From Hermodice carunculata (Eukaryota > Annelida > Polychaeta > Eunicida > Amphinomidae): a DNA stretch of 64,000 nt. Location of the stretch: NCBI GenBank assembly GCA_964020975.1, contig OZ026621.1:96908005-96972004 (forward strand), written 5' to 3'. Under the pieces are notes generated by a model that worked only from the letters and a program-made list of their open reading frames with translations, searched no databases and was not told the origin of the DNA. This document shows, one piece after another, positions 12,994 through 25,974 of the stretch (positions are counted from its first letter, which is position 1; each line of letters starts with the position of its first letter). Position numbers and translations under genes: made by a program.

Positions 12994-13982
12994 AGCAGCA
13001 TATGTATGGGGGGGGAGCAAGTTATCCAGGCCTGGACAATCTCCCCCGACCCACCCACCCACACACCAATACCAGTGTCAATCTATGTTCTTTGTGTTGT
13101 CATTCATGTTTTAAATCAATCTTTTTATTTATAGTTCGTATTTCATTCTTTCTTTAAAAAATATGAAGGTAAGGAAGCACATTCACATATGGAGGAGGGG
13201 GCAACTTATCCAGCCCTGGACAATCTACCCCCACCCCATATTTTAAGTTTGTCTGTGTGCTCACGAGGGTCTTTGACTTTGTGTCTTCCTACATTCTGAG
13301 AGAATTTTTATTTCACATGTAGAAAATACTGCAGAAAGGTGGTAGCTTACTTAGATATGTGAGGGTTAGTGACCCAGGCTTGTGCAATCTCCTCCACCCC
13401 TGTTTCATATTCTGCATTGTCTTTCAATTTCAGGGATATGTATTTTGCTGAACACTTAGGCTGTTACATTATGCTCTACTAAATGTCAAAAAAAGGTTTT
13501 CAAATCAAGGTCTTAAAGTTTAATAAGTCTACACAATGATGATGACATATAGTTAAGGATGTACAATGTAATTATGTCTAAACTTGAATGGACAGACTCA
13601 AAATTTTATTCTCATATTACAATATGAACATTCTGCATAGTATGAGTCCAATGATTTTGTTTTGCAAAAATAAGAATATTCATTTTGTTCTTGATTCAAG
13701 AATGGGCAAGTAAAGAATATGTTATATCATACTGACTATTATTGTTTATAAATATCATACTCTATGAACAGATAAATTTGAATCAAAATACCAAAACAAG
13801 ATATTTTTTTAAGGTTCAACAGTCATTCCAACATTTGTAGCATGAGTAGGATATCACTAATCGATGTCATGTGCAAGATTGGACTGTAGGGAAAGTTATC
13901 CAAGAGGGAGGAAAGTTATCCTCGAATAAGTTCCCCTGGGGGGGGGGGTCATGGAGAGGGGAGTTATACTATTACACCAGGA
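11670..13982. repeat. Array of GTTATCC palindromes flanked by G- and C-runs
   Basis: A run of loosely related units, roughly 170-185 bases apart in places, each with a palindrome near GTTATCCAGGCCTGGA (about 12,335, 12,507, 12,692, 13,020, 13,205 and a diverged one at 13,371). G-runs precede and C-runs follow many of them. It opens near CTGGTGTACCAGGATAACTT and closes near TTATACTATTACACCAGGA, which are roughly inverted. A perfect GA microsatellite lies inside. No protein is seen. It could be a non-autonomous element with a satellite core; family unknown. Confidence 0.6.
12909..12992. repeat. (GA)n microsatellite
   Basis: Perfect dinucleotide run of about 42 units. Confidence 0.97.
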
Positions 13983-14125
13983 TTTGAGGGAAAATCTAGG
14001 GTTGGGATTCATCTTAGATGTATCCCTAAGTGTTTGTTCATGCTAATTTTTCTGATAAGGCAAGTCATTAGCCCTGGGTGTGCTTGCTAGTACTATGATC
14101 TTATTCTGAAGAGAAAGTAGTTAAA

Positions 14126-14214
14126 ATGTGTGTGTCAACACATACTTTTCTGTTTTTCCTCGAATTCTTTCTTTCTTTCTTCCTTCCTTCCTTCCTTCCT
14201 TCCTTCCTTCCTTC

Positions 14215-14254
<40 letters not shown>

Positions 14255-15000
14255 TTTCTTCTTTACCAGCAAATTTGCCCAACACTTTTCTCGGACACTA
14301 TTATACATAGAAACTCCAAACTTGGCATGATTGTACCTCCATACCAGGAGTTTGACCGTTTTATACAGAGGAATGCAGAGGTTTAAAATTATGCAAATTA
14401 GGGGCATGTGAAATTTTAAATCTTGAATATCTTAAAAAGTATAATCGATAGAGATATCATTCCAACTTCTGCCAGGGGGTTATTGACCAGTGCGCATCCA
14501 GTGAATTTAAAAAAAAAGTTGTAACAATTTAAATTATGCTAATTAGCAGCATTTGACACTTTAAAACTTGAATATCTTCAAAACTATAATATATAGAGAT
14601 GTCATTTCAACTTCTACTAGGGGGTTGTTGACCATTGCGCATGTAATTAATCTAAAACAAAAGTTGTAGCAATTTAAATTATGCTAATTAGCAGTATTCA
14701 AAATTTTAAATTTTGAATATCTTTAACAGTATAATAAATACAGATGTCATTCCAACTTCTTGTAAGGGGTTGTTGACAATTGCACACCTAATGAATTAAA
14801 AATAAAAGTTGCAGTAATTTAAATTATGCTAAATAGCAGCATTAGAAATTTTAAATCTTGAATAACTTCAAAGCAATAAAAGGTAGATACGCCAGTCCAA
14901 CTTCTACCCCTGTGTTATGGAATAGTTGTACATTGCCATACCAATATGCTTTGGAGACACACACACTGATTTGCTATGCAACAAATCATCTTTCCTAGTT
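14126..15000 (-). mobile_element. Tandem-core element, family A (copy 4, minus)
   Basis: The high-coordinate end reads, on the minus strand, AACTAGGAAAGATGATTTGT with a stem-loop and a CAGTGTGTGTG-like subterminal. The core is about five units of roughly 118 bases with AAATTATGCTAATTAGCAG words. A TTCC/TTCT microsatellite (14,167-14,263) follows. The low end is a stem-loop, ATGTGT...ACACAT. Same architecture as the 5.0 kb copy, with a diverged core. Confidence 0.7.
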
Positions 15001-16275
15001 TCCTTTGTTGTCACTGGAGGAGGGACTTGTTTTAATCAATTAGTGTTTACAATTACTGTTAATATGAGATGACAGGTTCACTAAAGGAACCTTCACTTGC
15101 TTAACAGTGCTTCAAGGTAGCTGTTCTCAGCATGGTGAAAGGGAATCACTTTACCATTAAGTTAGCCATGCACCAAGAACAAATTTAATATTCATAACAT
15201 GCAGAAAAACAGATCATGGGTACACACAATAACTGAGAGACAGACGTGCACCAAAGTAATTGCTTGGTAACACTTTCAATTTCATTATAAATTGACACAT
15301 ACAATTTTGCAAGCTTGCCAACTTTCTTGTTAAAACCAAGTGAACTGCTTTTCTTGGTGTTGGTTGGGTACATCAAACAGCAAAGCTGCTGATAAGTGGC
15401 ACTACTATTGGTCTCAAATATTTTGTATAAATGGCAAGTTTAAGTAAATCTATTATGGAGATTTCAAATTACATATGGGCAAGTGGAGCAGGAATGAGTT
15501 TCAGTTTCATGGTGATGTCATTTAAATTCAGTATTGCCTAAACATGCTAAACAATAACCAACGCATCAGCAATCATGATTTCACACATACATGTGTTTCA
15601 AACTGCATTGCTGAATGCTATATGACTCAAATGTTGTAGACAATCAAACCCAAAAATATAAAGCCACTGAGTTGAGGTTGTGCTGAAGGTGATTATTATT
15701 ATTTGATGGTTTAAAGGTCTTAAGTCAAAAGAGATCCAATTGATTAGAGGACGTCACACTTAATCTACTTTCATGGAAAAACATAACAAAGTTTTGAAAA
15801 TATGAAACAGGCTTCTTTTCAACATCATATTGAATCATGTATCATGCTATTAGTATATTTTGAATTCTATGATGGGCAGCGGGCAACAGCCAATCAGATG
15901 GCTGCATTTTAATCTTCAACCAGTGTTAGTTTCAGCACTAACCAAGGCTCCATCAAGCAATTTATAATGAACTTTTTTGTTTTGTTTTATGAGGATGAAC
16001 AAGTGGAACTATGACAGTCTTCATCAAATTAGATGGAATGTAGCCATGTGAAAGAACCATAGAGAGACACATTAAAAGTGTGAATGAATCAACTGATTTA
16101 TACTTGCAAGTATATCATATCACTATTCAAGTGACTGCAACTACTGTGAATTTGCATTTATGTATGGATGTTGATGTAATTCAGCATGGATCTATACTTC
16201 AGAAGTCTGTTAATTCAATAGGATTATATCCCTCTTTCATAGACATAGCCTGTTTGGCAAGAGTGAACTAGACAA
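15001..16275. other. No recognised feature
   Basis: AT-rich DNA without repeats, element ends or exon-like frames that I can support. Confidence 0.45.
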
Positions 16276-16339
16276 CACAGACAACAGTAACTGCATGGAT
16301 ACTCAGAGAGTCTGAAAATCAAGTTGATGAAAGTTGGAA

Positions 16340-16731
16340 CATAAATAAGATCAGGAGGTTTACTTTTGTCACGCCTGACATAAATAAGATCAGGAGGCTT
16401 ACTTTTGTCACGCCTGGCATAAATAAGATCAGGAGGCTTACTTTTGTTACGCCTGACATAAATAAGATCAGGAGGCTTACTTTTGTTACGCCTGACATAA
16501 ATAAGATCAGGAGGCTTACTTTTGTTATGCCTGACATAAATAAGATCAAGAGGCTTACTTTTGTCACGCCTGACATAAATAAGATCAGGAGGCTTACTTT
16601 TGTCACGCCTGACATAAATAAGATCAGGAGGCTTACTTTTGTTACGCCTGACATAAATAAGATCAGGAGGCTTACTTTTGTTACGCCTGACATAAATAAG
16701 ATCAGGAGGCTTACTTTTGTTACGCCTGACA
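16340..16731 (+). repeat. 39-bp minisatellite, 10 copies, in frame with LINE ORF1
   Basis: Ten units of 39 bases (13 codons) beginning ATAAATAAGATCAGGAGG. On the plus strand each reads DINKIRRLTFVTP, and the frame runs on without a stop into DISDVKSTDISEVES of the downstream LINE region to 17,036. The minus strand is also open but has no coding context. It may be an expanded N-terminal repeat of the LINE ORF1, or a 5' untranslated minisatellite. Confidence 0.9.
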
Positions 16732-19700
16732 TAAGTGATGTGAAGTCTACAGATATCAGTGAAGTAGAATCAAGGGTCTGTAACGATTCATCGTGCCTTC
16801 AAGGGTTTAAAAGTGATGACCCAATTACTGAGCCAGCTGAGGTGCTAGCAGTACCAGCAGTACCTGGTGACCCACTTTTACAGTGCAGCCCCAGCAGCAG
16901 TAGCCAGGCTGCTCTGTCTCTGACACCTCTGGGTGACCCAGCCTGCCAATGTACTGTCCTGAGTACCAGCAGTACTGGCAGTAGCAACTATAGACAGACA
17001 GACCACAGTGCAGAGGTGGAAGTTTTGAGAGAATAAACTGCTGAGGCCCAAGCAATGGTTGCCAGGCCACACCAGGTACAGGAGGCACTGGAGCTTGACC
17101 AACCCTCAGACACCTCAAACAGCAGCAAGATTGAATCACAATGGTTGTTCTGGCCAGGACAGTCCAGAGGCTACATCACCATCAGATGTTTGTGTCAGGG
17201 CCAGTACCACCCAGGGCAGCTTGTGTTGTGGGAAGTCAGAGAAGTGATGGTGAACTTGACGTCACTAACAGTGTAAATAGCACAGGCTCTATCCTCCCAC
17301 CAAATTTTACTCATGCTGTACATGTCTGACCAGTCAGAGGGGAAAATTTTGATCATTGGAGACTCTCAGCTGAAGTATGCTGGTGACAAGAACTTGGAGA
17401 GTGAAGTGGATGTGAGGTGTATTCGTGGTGCTGGATCGGCACACAAACTCCAATCCTTTTTTGAGTCAGCCAACCTTGATTCATATCAGTCCATAATCAT
17501 TCATGTTGGAACAACTCAGTGTCATAGGAGGGAGGATGTGTTGCAGTTCTGGTCTGCATATACAACCATGCTGGATGCTGGATGCCATGGCAGATAAATT
17601 TTGTGGAGAAGTTTACATCCCATCAATATGTCCATGGGCTGACAAGTATGCTGCAAAGGTACTGCAGTTGAATAATGACTGACTGACATGTGATGAGATG
17701 TCAAAATGTGGACATGTGACTTTCCTCAGTTCAGCCAAGATGGGGTCGCTGTGGAGCTTTACATGCATAGGGACATGCAATTACCATTTGAACAGAATGC
17801 TACCAGTGCACTACTGTCCTGTCTGAACAAATGTCCATGGACTTCTGTCAGATGAGCATATGGATACCGGTGCAAGTGTACTCAGAGACGGCACCCCTGT
17901 GAAAGACATACCTGTCATTACTGGCTATAGACCCTCTGTGGTGCCCATGCAAACAAGCTTTCTCTCCCAGGCCAAAACATCAGGACAAGAAGGCTTGTTT
18001 CAACTGTGGGGAGAATAATCATTTAAAAGCAAAATGCAGACAGCCTCTGCGTTGCAATGGTTGCAACAAACTTGGAAATAAAATTAAACATTGTTACAGA
18101 TTCAATACTGGAATCTGAGATTAAGACAGTGGCGAAAAAGTTAATGCAGAAATTGTAGTGGTATATATAACTTCAAAATTTTCAGGTTACGACTTGAAGA
18201 TAAAGTTGCTGATATGGATAGGTTGTCTTGAATTTTTTGATATTAGGATATACATGTTTAATTGTGGTGCTTAGGTAATAGTACACACCAAGATTCACTG
18301 TTTAACATTAGGGGCAAAGGGTTCAAATTTGTACATTTGAATGTGTGTCACTTGCTCCCAAAGATTGATCAGCTGAGGACACTGTTACAAAAACCAGCAA
18401 AAGATGTTAATATTTTTGGCAGAACTTAATCCCTTCCTGAATGAAAATATGGGTGATAGCTTAATTGATATTGATGGTTACCATGTAGTCTGTAAAGATA
18501 GAGTACATAAAAAGTGGTGGAATTGTGACATATAATCATCTGCAGTATCTTTTTCTCATCATCAAGATCTTCAATGTGATGTAGTCGAATTAATGAAGTT
18601 GGAAATATATCCTCCAAATGCTAAGTCACTGTTCGTCTGCTTTGTGCACAGACCTCCAAGTTCAAAAGCAAGACAGATCCAGGATTTTGAAAAACCAGTG
18701 TACAATGAAAATAAAGATTTTTTTATACTTGGGGATTTTAATATTCAACTATTAGACATGACACCAAATAGCAACTGGATTGACTGTATGTCATCCTTCC
18801 AACTATATCAATTAATTTAAGAACCAACTCGTGTAACAAGTAAGTCTTCAACACCCACTGATCGTACATGTGTCTGATTTAAACTTCATCAGTGCACACA
18901 ATATCTGTACCTGAAATGAGTGATCATTTTCCAGTCTGTCTAGTTCTGAAAAAAGGTAAACTTGCAAAGTCTGACTGTGGGCATACTGTTATAAATTATT
19001 GTAGCATGAAGAACTTAGACTGCAATAATGTCATGAAGGACATGGCATCAATTCAATGGTCAGATCTTCTGCACTGTACTAATCCCAGTGAGGCCCTGTC
19101 TCTATTTATGGATAAATACTGAAAGATTTTAAATGATCATACACCTATGAAGAGTAAAAGTGTCACGCTTTCAAAGCAGCCTGATTGGATTAATGAAAGT
19201 ATCATTGTAGCAATGAAGACGAGGGACAAATTTAAGACTCTTGATGACCATAATTTGTATGCTATATGGTGGAGCACGGTTGTAAACTTCAAGACAAAAA
19301 AGTCACATTACTCAGAACTGGTCAAGGAAAATGTAAGAACTCCTGGTATGTTCTGGAAATGCTTGAAAATTTGAGCAAAAAAAGTAGCAAGAATATTCCC
19401 TCTTCAATTCAAATAAATGATGTCATAATCCATGACTCCAAAGATATTGCTGAAAAGTTCAATGATCACTTTACATCTGTTGCTAAAACTTTGTTACAAA
19501 ATCTAAATTGCCAAGATTTTTCAGACCAGTTAGAAGAAAAACTTCATAATTTTGTTCAAAATACACACTGTCAGGAAAGGTTCCTGATAGTGTGTATTTT
19601 GAAATCCCCAAGATAATGGTGACAGAAGTAAGGGATATCATTCAAAAACTGAATCCCAGAGAGGCAAAAGGTGTGGATAATACGGATCTGAAATTCTCTC

Positions 19701-20936
19701 AGTTATCTTGTACAAGTCTAGTTGTTCCCTTAATTTTCATTCTTAACCTGAGTATACAAGGTTGTGTGTTCCCAGATGAATGGAAACAAGCAAAAGTAAC
19801 AGCACTTTACAAAGAGGGCAATGTATCTAATGTTCATAAATATTGTCCCATTTCTGTTTTAAGTGTACTGTCAAAGAAAAACATATCCATTCCAGTTTTT
19901 ATGAGTTTTTGGTCAAAGGAGTTGCTTTGTACAAGTCAATCAGGTTTTTGAAAGCTGCACTCATGTTGAACCAGCTTACGTAAGCTATTAGGTACATGAC
20001 ACAGAGTTCGTAATGAAGGAGATATGTTTTGAGCCATCATTCTGGATTTTAAAAAACATTTGACATTGTTGATCATGATATACTGTTAAAATAATTACAA
20101 CTCTATAGGTGTTCTTCTAATTTATTGAACTGGTTCAAGTCATATCTGCAAAATAGGTCTCAACAAGTCAACATCAATAAGGTACTTTCAAAACTAAGCA
20201 AAATTAAGTATGGAGTACCACAAGGATCTATTCTAGGCCCATTGTGATTCTTGATTTATATAAATGACCCACCTTTATCATTAAATAATGCTCAAGTTAA
20301 TACATTTATGCATGCAGATGACACAAGTATTTATGCCGCTGGTAAATCTGTCCTTGATGTCAATTGTAACCTTAATTCTGTAGCCAAACAGGCTGGCAGC
20401 AGATTTGCACAGAATCACAAGCTTGTTAATGAACACAAATCTACATTGATGTTGATTTCCTCTAAACAGAAAAGATGTTTGGATGAGCATGAACATTTAA
20501 GTGTTGTTCTAAACGATGAAATCATCAAAAAATGTGGATGATCACAATATTTCAGGTTTACATGTAGATAAGCATCTAAAGTGGGGTATTCATGTAGCAG
20601 CATTGTGTAAAAAAGGAGCTGCAAAGTTGGGGATCCTGGAAAAAAATGAAACACTTTTTACTGTTGTATATTCGAAAATTATATATCAATGCATCTGTTC
20701 TTCCTCATATTGATTATCGTTGTACATTATGGAGTCATTGTGAGAAAGATTTATTCAGCAAGATCAAACGGTTGCATAAAATATCAGCATATTTGATTTC
20801 AAGTTTTCATGGTAGGTACAGTTACAAAGTGCTGCTTTCCAAGTTGAACTGGATGTCTATTGAGAAAAAAATCAATTTTATGAAAGCAGTACTGCTCTTT
20901 AAGTAAGTGAATGGTATGCTAGCAGAATACATGGAA

Positions 20937-22814
20937 AACTAGAACAGGCTGATTTTCCAACAGAAAATCAAATGTCTCCCCATGCGCCCTTACTATTGTC
21001 ACCCTTATTCTTATAAATAGGCATACCGATTCCAATGATCTACAGATATGGTGAAGGTACACTCTTTATTGACATTTCAAAACATTGATTTTTGATGAAA
21101 TGCCCACGTGGCCCTGAAAAATAGGTCAAGGTCATACATTTGCAGTTACAAGCAAGGTCTTACAAAAGTCTTACATAAAAACATAATCACACAAAATGTC
21201 AACCTCTTTAAGACAAATCTTTCTCAAGTGCATCTGCAATGATTTTTAAAAAGTGGCCATGTGACCTTGAAAATACATCAAGGTCACCCATCTACAATCC
21301 CAACCTAGTTGGTATTATGGAACATAAACAAGCAAAATTCCAACCTGCTATGTCAAATCCTTGCAGAGTTGTTGCATGCATGTCAATTTTAGACGACATG
21401 CCTACGTGACCTTGAAAAATATGTCAAGGTCACCCATCTGCAATTCCAAGCAAAATCATATATAGGAACATCTTCACATAAAATTTCAACTTCCCAAGTC
21501 AAATCTTCCTTGAGTTATCATGTCCACATTGATTTTAGATGAAAAAATGCCAATGTGACCTTGAAAAATAGGTCAAGGTCATACATCTGCAGTTACAAGC
21601 AAGGTCTTACAAAAGTCTACATAGACACATAATTACACAAAATGTCAACCTGTTTAAGTGAAATCATTCTCGAGTGCATCTGCATTGGTTTTTAAAAAGT
21701 GGCAATGTGACCTTGAAAATAGGTCAAGGTCACCCATCTACAATCGCAACCCAGTTCATATTATGGTATATACTCCTGCAAAATTTCAACCTCTTAAGTC
21801 AAATGCTTGCAGAATTATTGTGTCCGCGTCAATTTTACATGACATGCCCATGTGACCTTGAAAAATAGGTCCAGGTCACCTATCTGCAATCCCAACATAG
21901 TTCATATTATGGTACATAATCATGCAAAATTTCAAACTCTTCAGTCAAATCCTTGTGGAATTATTGGGTCCGCGTCAGTTTTACATGACATGCCCACGTG
22001 ACCTTGAAAAATAGGCAAAGGTCATATATCTGCAGAACAAGCAAAGTCTTACAATAATCTTACATAGACACATAATCACACAAAATATCAACCCCTTTAA
22101 GTCAAATCTTTCTAGAGTGAATCTGCCATGATTTTTAAAAGTGGCCATGTGACCTCGAAAATGGGTCAAGGTTACCCATCTACAATCCCAACCTAGTTCA
22201 TATTATGGTACATAATCATGCGAAACTTCAAACTCTTAAGTCAAATCCTTGCGGAGTTATTGCGTCCGTGTCAATTTTACATGACATGCCCACATGACCT
22301 TGAAAAATAGGTCAAGGTCATATATCTGCAGTTACAAGCAAACTCTTACAAAAATCTTACATAGAAACATAATCACACAAAATATCAACCTCTTTAAGTC
22401 AAATCTTTCTTAAGTGTATCTGCAATGATTTTTTAAAGTGGCCATGTGACCTGGAAAATAGGTCCAGGTTACCCATCTACAATCCCAGCCTAGTTCATAA
22501 TTTGGTACATAATCATGCAAATTTTCAACCTCTTAAGTCAAATGCTTGCGGAGTTATTGCGTCCGCGACAATTTTACACTACATGCCCATGTGACCTAGA
22601 AAAATACGTCAAGTCCCAAGCAAGGTTTTATTTTGGAACATCTTCACAAAAAATTTCAACTTCCCAAGTCAAATCTTTCTTGAGTTATCGTGTCCGCAAC
22701 GCACACAACAATGTGTTGAAGAAGAACAAGAAGAAGAAGAACAACAAGAAGAAGGGGAAGAAACAGGCGCAAAAGCAATATATCCCCCCCTCCCCCAGTT
22801 GCACGGGGAGACAT
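20937..22814 (+). mobile_element. Tandem-core element, family B (copy 1), inside the LINE
   Basis: It starts AACTAGAACAGGCTGATTTT, with the stem GATTTTC/GAAAATC, then AAATGTCTCC. The core is 11 units of about 146-150 bases. Most units have TGACCTTGA...TCAAGGTCA; two unit types alternate over much of the array (a roughly 295-base higher-order repeat). A GAAGAA/CAACAA-rich tract follows, then AATATATCCCCCC...GGGGAGACAT as a 3' stem-loop. The LINE reading frame resumes immediately after with no duplicated target beyond a possible AA. It encodes no protein. Confidence 0.85.
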
Positions 22815-23757
22815 AATATGTTTAACTTTGTGTCCAAAGTATATTGTGTAAATTTGAGATCTGATGCCAATAACTGACTTCATTTGGAGAAAGCAAAGTC
22901 TACACATATAAAACAACTGCTGAGCAGCTTAGGGTCCATCATATGGAACAATTGGCCAAAGGAAACAAGGAAAGCAAAAGCTTTGCCTGAATTTAAAAGA
23001 TTATCTAATAAGTATATTTTAGAATTCAGAAAATAATTTGTTTTGGGCAGTATGATTCTGACTGTGACATTGCTAATTGTTAATTATGAAGTGTAGTGTA
23101 ATCTTGTATCTTTTTCTTCACTTTTAGCATTATCATTGTATATTTTTGTCATCAGCATGATCAGGTCACATGTACTGATTTTATAGAGGGCCCTGGGGTA
23201 GATTAGTGCTCTTAGCACTAACGAGAAAACCCTCTGAAAAAAAAGTTATATATATATATATATTAAAACCTGCCAAGTCGAACACCTGCAATACCCAAAT
23301 ACTTTTTTTCAGTCCCAAATATTTTACATATATTTTAATAAGAGAGTAGACTGTTTGACCCTGCAAAACTTGAACACCTGTCAACCCCGAACCCCAAACA
23401 ACCAAATTTGGGTCCCAAACTTCAAAGTGAACCTGTGCAAGTCGAACACTCTCATTAAATGAACATTGAAAAATAGCAAAATGGTGCAAAATTCATTGTT
23501 TTCGTGGTCTTGTACCTTATTCTTGCTTTTCATGGAACAGTACTTTAACAGTGCATTGCTACAGGTATTAAGGGTTTCTTTGTATGTCATCTTTGCTGCA
23601 TGTACAGATCTTTTAGCTCACTCTTAGTCATAATCAGTAAAAAAGCTACAGTCATCAAATAAGTAGCACATCTAGAGAGCAAGCATAGATCTTTTCACTT
23701 CAAAGAAAAGTGCACCCTGTGTTGCATTTACACATACAGGTAAGTGGTGTAGCCTAC

Positions 23758-23837
23758 ACAGTGAGGTACAGACTGCTCAGTGAGGTACAGACTGCTCAGT
23801 GAGGTACAGACTGCTCAGTGAGGTAGAGACTGCTCAG
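23758..23837. repeat. 19-bp tandem repeat, 4 copies
   Basis: Units of CAGTGAGGTACAGACTGCT, nearly perfect. Confidence 0.93.
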
Positions 23838-24658
23838 TTATGTTAAGCTTTGTAAGGGTCAGACATGAGCATTGTTTTAAGATTAACCACTTCTGAGGTT
23901 ACAAACACCATGTGAATTCGTTCCGAAAACAGTTGTGAACTCTTATAGGTGTTAAAGGAATAACACTACTCTGGTGTACCTGTGCCTGTTGTGATCCAAA
24001 GCTGCCTTCAATATCCTGTCACAGCAATCCCTTTTAGTATACATAATAATGCAGGGTACCCATTTGAACACATTCAATACAGACCCATTCAAGATACTTA
24101 TATAATTAATGCATATGAAGTGAATCTGGCTCACAGTTTTAGAGAGGAAGCCAAAAATGTCAATTACCCTGCAATGCCCATGGACTTGTTTTGCAATCAG
24201 GAGGAATGAATGCATCAACAAACAGCACCCAAAATGAAATATTCAATATCAATCAGGTATGTGCAGCATCACCACCTATATATTATAGTGACCACCTTTG
24301 TTTAATCCAAAAAATACATTCGCATCAAGTATCAGCATAATATGAGTGACTGTATTGGAGAAGAATCATAAAATAGTGAACACATGCAAAAAATCTGTGA
24401 AGCAAATAAAAAGAAAACTAGAAAAAAAAAGCAGCACCACCTCAAGTACAAATCAAGATGTCTCCCTATGCAATTTCAAAGCAACTGGCCCAGCAGTTTA
24501 CAAATTTTGTTCAGATACCACCCCACCCACCCAAAAAAGGATAAAACAAAATAAAGAAGAGTGATGTGACAGTCCTGTGTTCAGCTTACTTCATATGCAC
24601 AGACTTAGGTGGTCCTGTAAACTTTAGAAAGATACCGTGCAAGCTGTCCCCTATTTAA

Positions 24659-24898
24659 CTCTTTAAGTGCCAAATGTTGGACTGAGTCAACAGCTTTTCT
24701 TGGAGCACATTGGGCGCAATGCGCCCAATGCATGCCAAGAAAAACTGTTGACCTGGGGTATTCTGTCTGGAACTACGGGCATACTGGTACTTGAATGAAA
24801 GGTCTTTTTATGAGGAATGCCAATCTGGGATCTCAATGATAATTCAGACTAGTCTGACTTTAGTAGATGGACTTTAGTCGTGATTGGCACTGAAAGAG
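24659..24898. mobile_element. TTAA-flanked MITE (complete), 240 bp
   Basis: Flanked on both sides by TTAA (24,655-24,658 and 24,899-24,902). The ends are near-perfect inverted repeats: CTCTTTAAGTGCCAA against its complement with one change. It contains two inner inverted segments (CAACAGCTTTTCTTGG and CCAAGAAAAACTGTTG) around a palindromic centre, GGGCGCAATGCGCCC. TTAA target sites are typical of piggyBac-type transposons, so it is probably a non-autonomous member. No transposase is present. Confidence 0.85.
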
Positions 24899-25974
24899 TT
24901 AAGACCATAATCAGTGTTGCTACAATGAACATATCCCCTTACCGACTAAACTAATTTTGATTATTTGTAAAAAAATCAGAAAACAACAGTATCATCATAT
25001 GGTGAACACATTTGATGGATAACAAGTCCATATACATTGCCAATAAATCTGAAGAGGATCTAGTTCATGACTTGGAAGAACAAGTCAATGAAAATGTAAG
25101 TGCACAAAAATTCTTTAGAAGAAATTGCAGCACCATCTGTTGAACAAATTTAAGGTCTGGAGATCCCAAGAAGTGTGCCTAGATGCAATTTCACAGCAAT
25201 TGGCTTGGCACTTTCAGACAGTACTTATTTAAGATTTTGCAAAAAAAAAAAAAAAAAAAAAAATGAACAAAATCTAAAACATTACTGAGACATGACCATA
25301 TGAACAAACTTAGTAGAGACCCATCTAAGGTACATCCCCTATCAAGTTTGAATTGAATCTGGTGGATGGTTTTGAAGAGGTTAAAATATAAATTTCTATT
25401 GCAATCCCCATTGACTTATAAGGTAATCAACAGAATGCATGCATTAACTGACACATACCCAAATGTAAAAATTTGTGAAAAATCAGGGATCCAGAGTATC
25501 ATCACTTTGTGAACAACTTTGTTTAACCTTCCCACAAGCATCATTTCCACCAAGTTTCAGAACAACAATCTAAATGGTGGTTTTGGAGAAGTCCAAAATG
25601 GTGAAACCCACAAAATTTTGGCAAAAAAGAAAAAGAAAATAAAAAAGTGCCACCTTTTGAACAAATTAAGGTCTAGTGGTCCCAGGTGTTCCTATGTGAT
25701 TTCCATGCAATTGGCAAAGTGGTTTCAAGATTTTTTCAAGATTCTGACAAAAAATGAACAAAAAAATCATATAAAATCCAAAAATTAAACAAACATATAA
25801 CAAATCATATGAAATCCAAAAATTAAACAAACATAGTACAAATCATATTTAATCCATTAATTAAACAAACATTTTAAAAATCAACCCAAGGTAGATCATC
25901 ACCAAGTTTGAAGAGGATCTGGCAAATGGCTTTTAAGAAGAAGTCAAAATGGATACTCTATTAATATTCTTTAT

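Larger units (their letters stand above)
16280..23262 (+). mobile_element. CR1/L2-like LINE, decayed, interrupted by insertion
   Basis: Non-LTR retrotransposon; parts occur in order. ORF1-like frame to 17,036. An SGNH/esterase-like segment at 17,335-17,590 with KILIIGDSQL, CIRGAGS and IIIHVGT. Two zinc knuckles near 17,990-18,110 (CFNCGENNHLKAKC, then CNGCNKL...HC). APE endonuclease from about 18,327, with HLNVCHLLPKIDQL and ILGDFNI at 18,718. Reverse transcriptase at 19,590-20,900 with PQGSILGPL and ADDT. The C-terminal end is at 22,815-23,030 (IIWNNWPKETRKAKALPEFK). Esterase-bearing ORF1 is known in CR1-type LINEs. Several frameshifts and stops, including one right after PQGSILGPL, make it inactive. 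It ends in an AT-rich 3' tail before TA repeats. The 5' limit is uncertain. Confidence 0.85.

Noticed and set aside
16319-16732. Minus-strand 137-codon repeat protein (SGVTKVSLLILFM units)
   Set aside because: Shadow of the 39-bp array; the plus-strand frame continues into LINE ORF1 and is the more sensible reading.
17990-18115. Retroviral nucleocapsid because of zinc knuckles
   Set aside because: The knuckles sit between an SGNH-like segment and an APE endonuclease with LINE-type RT; no LTRs, protease or integrase are seen.
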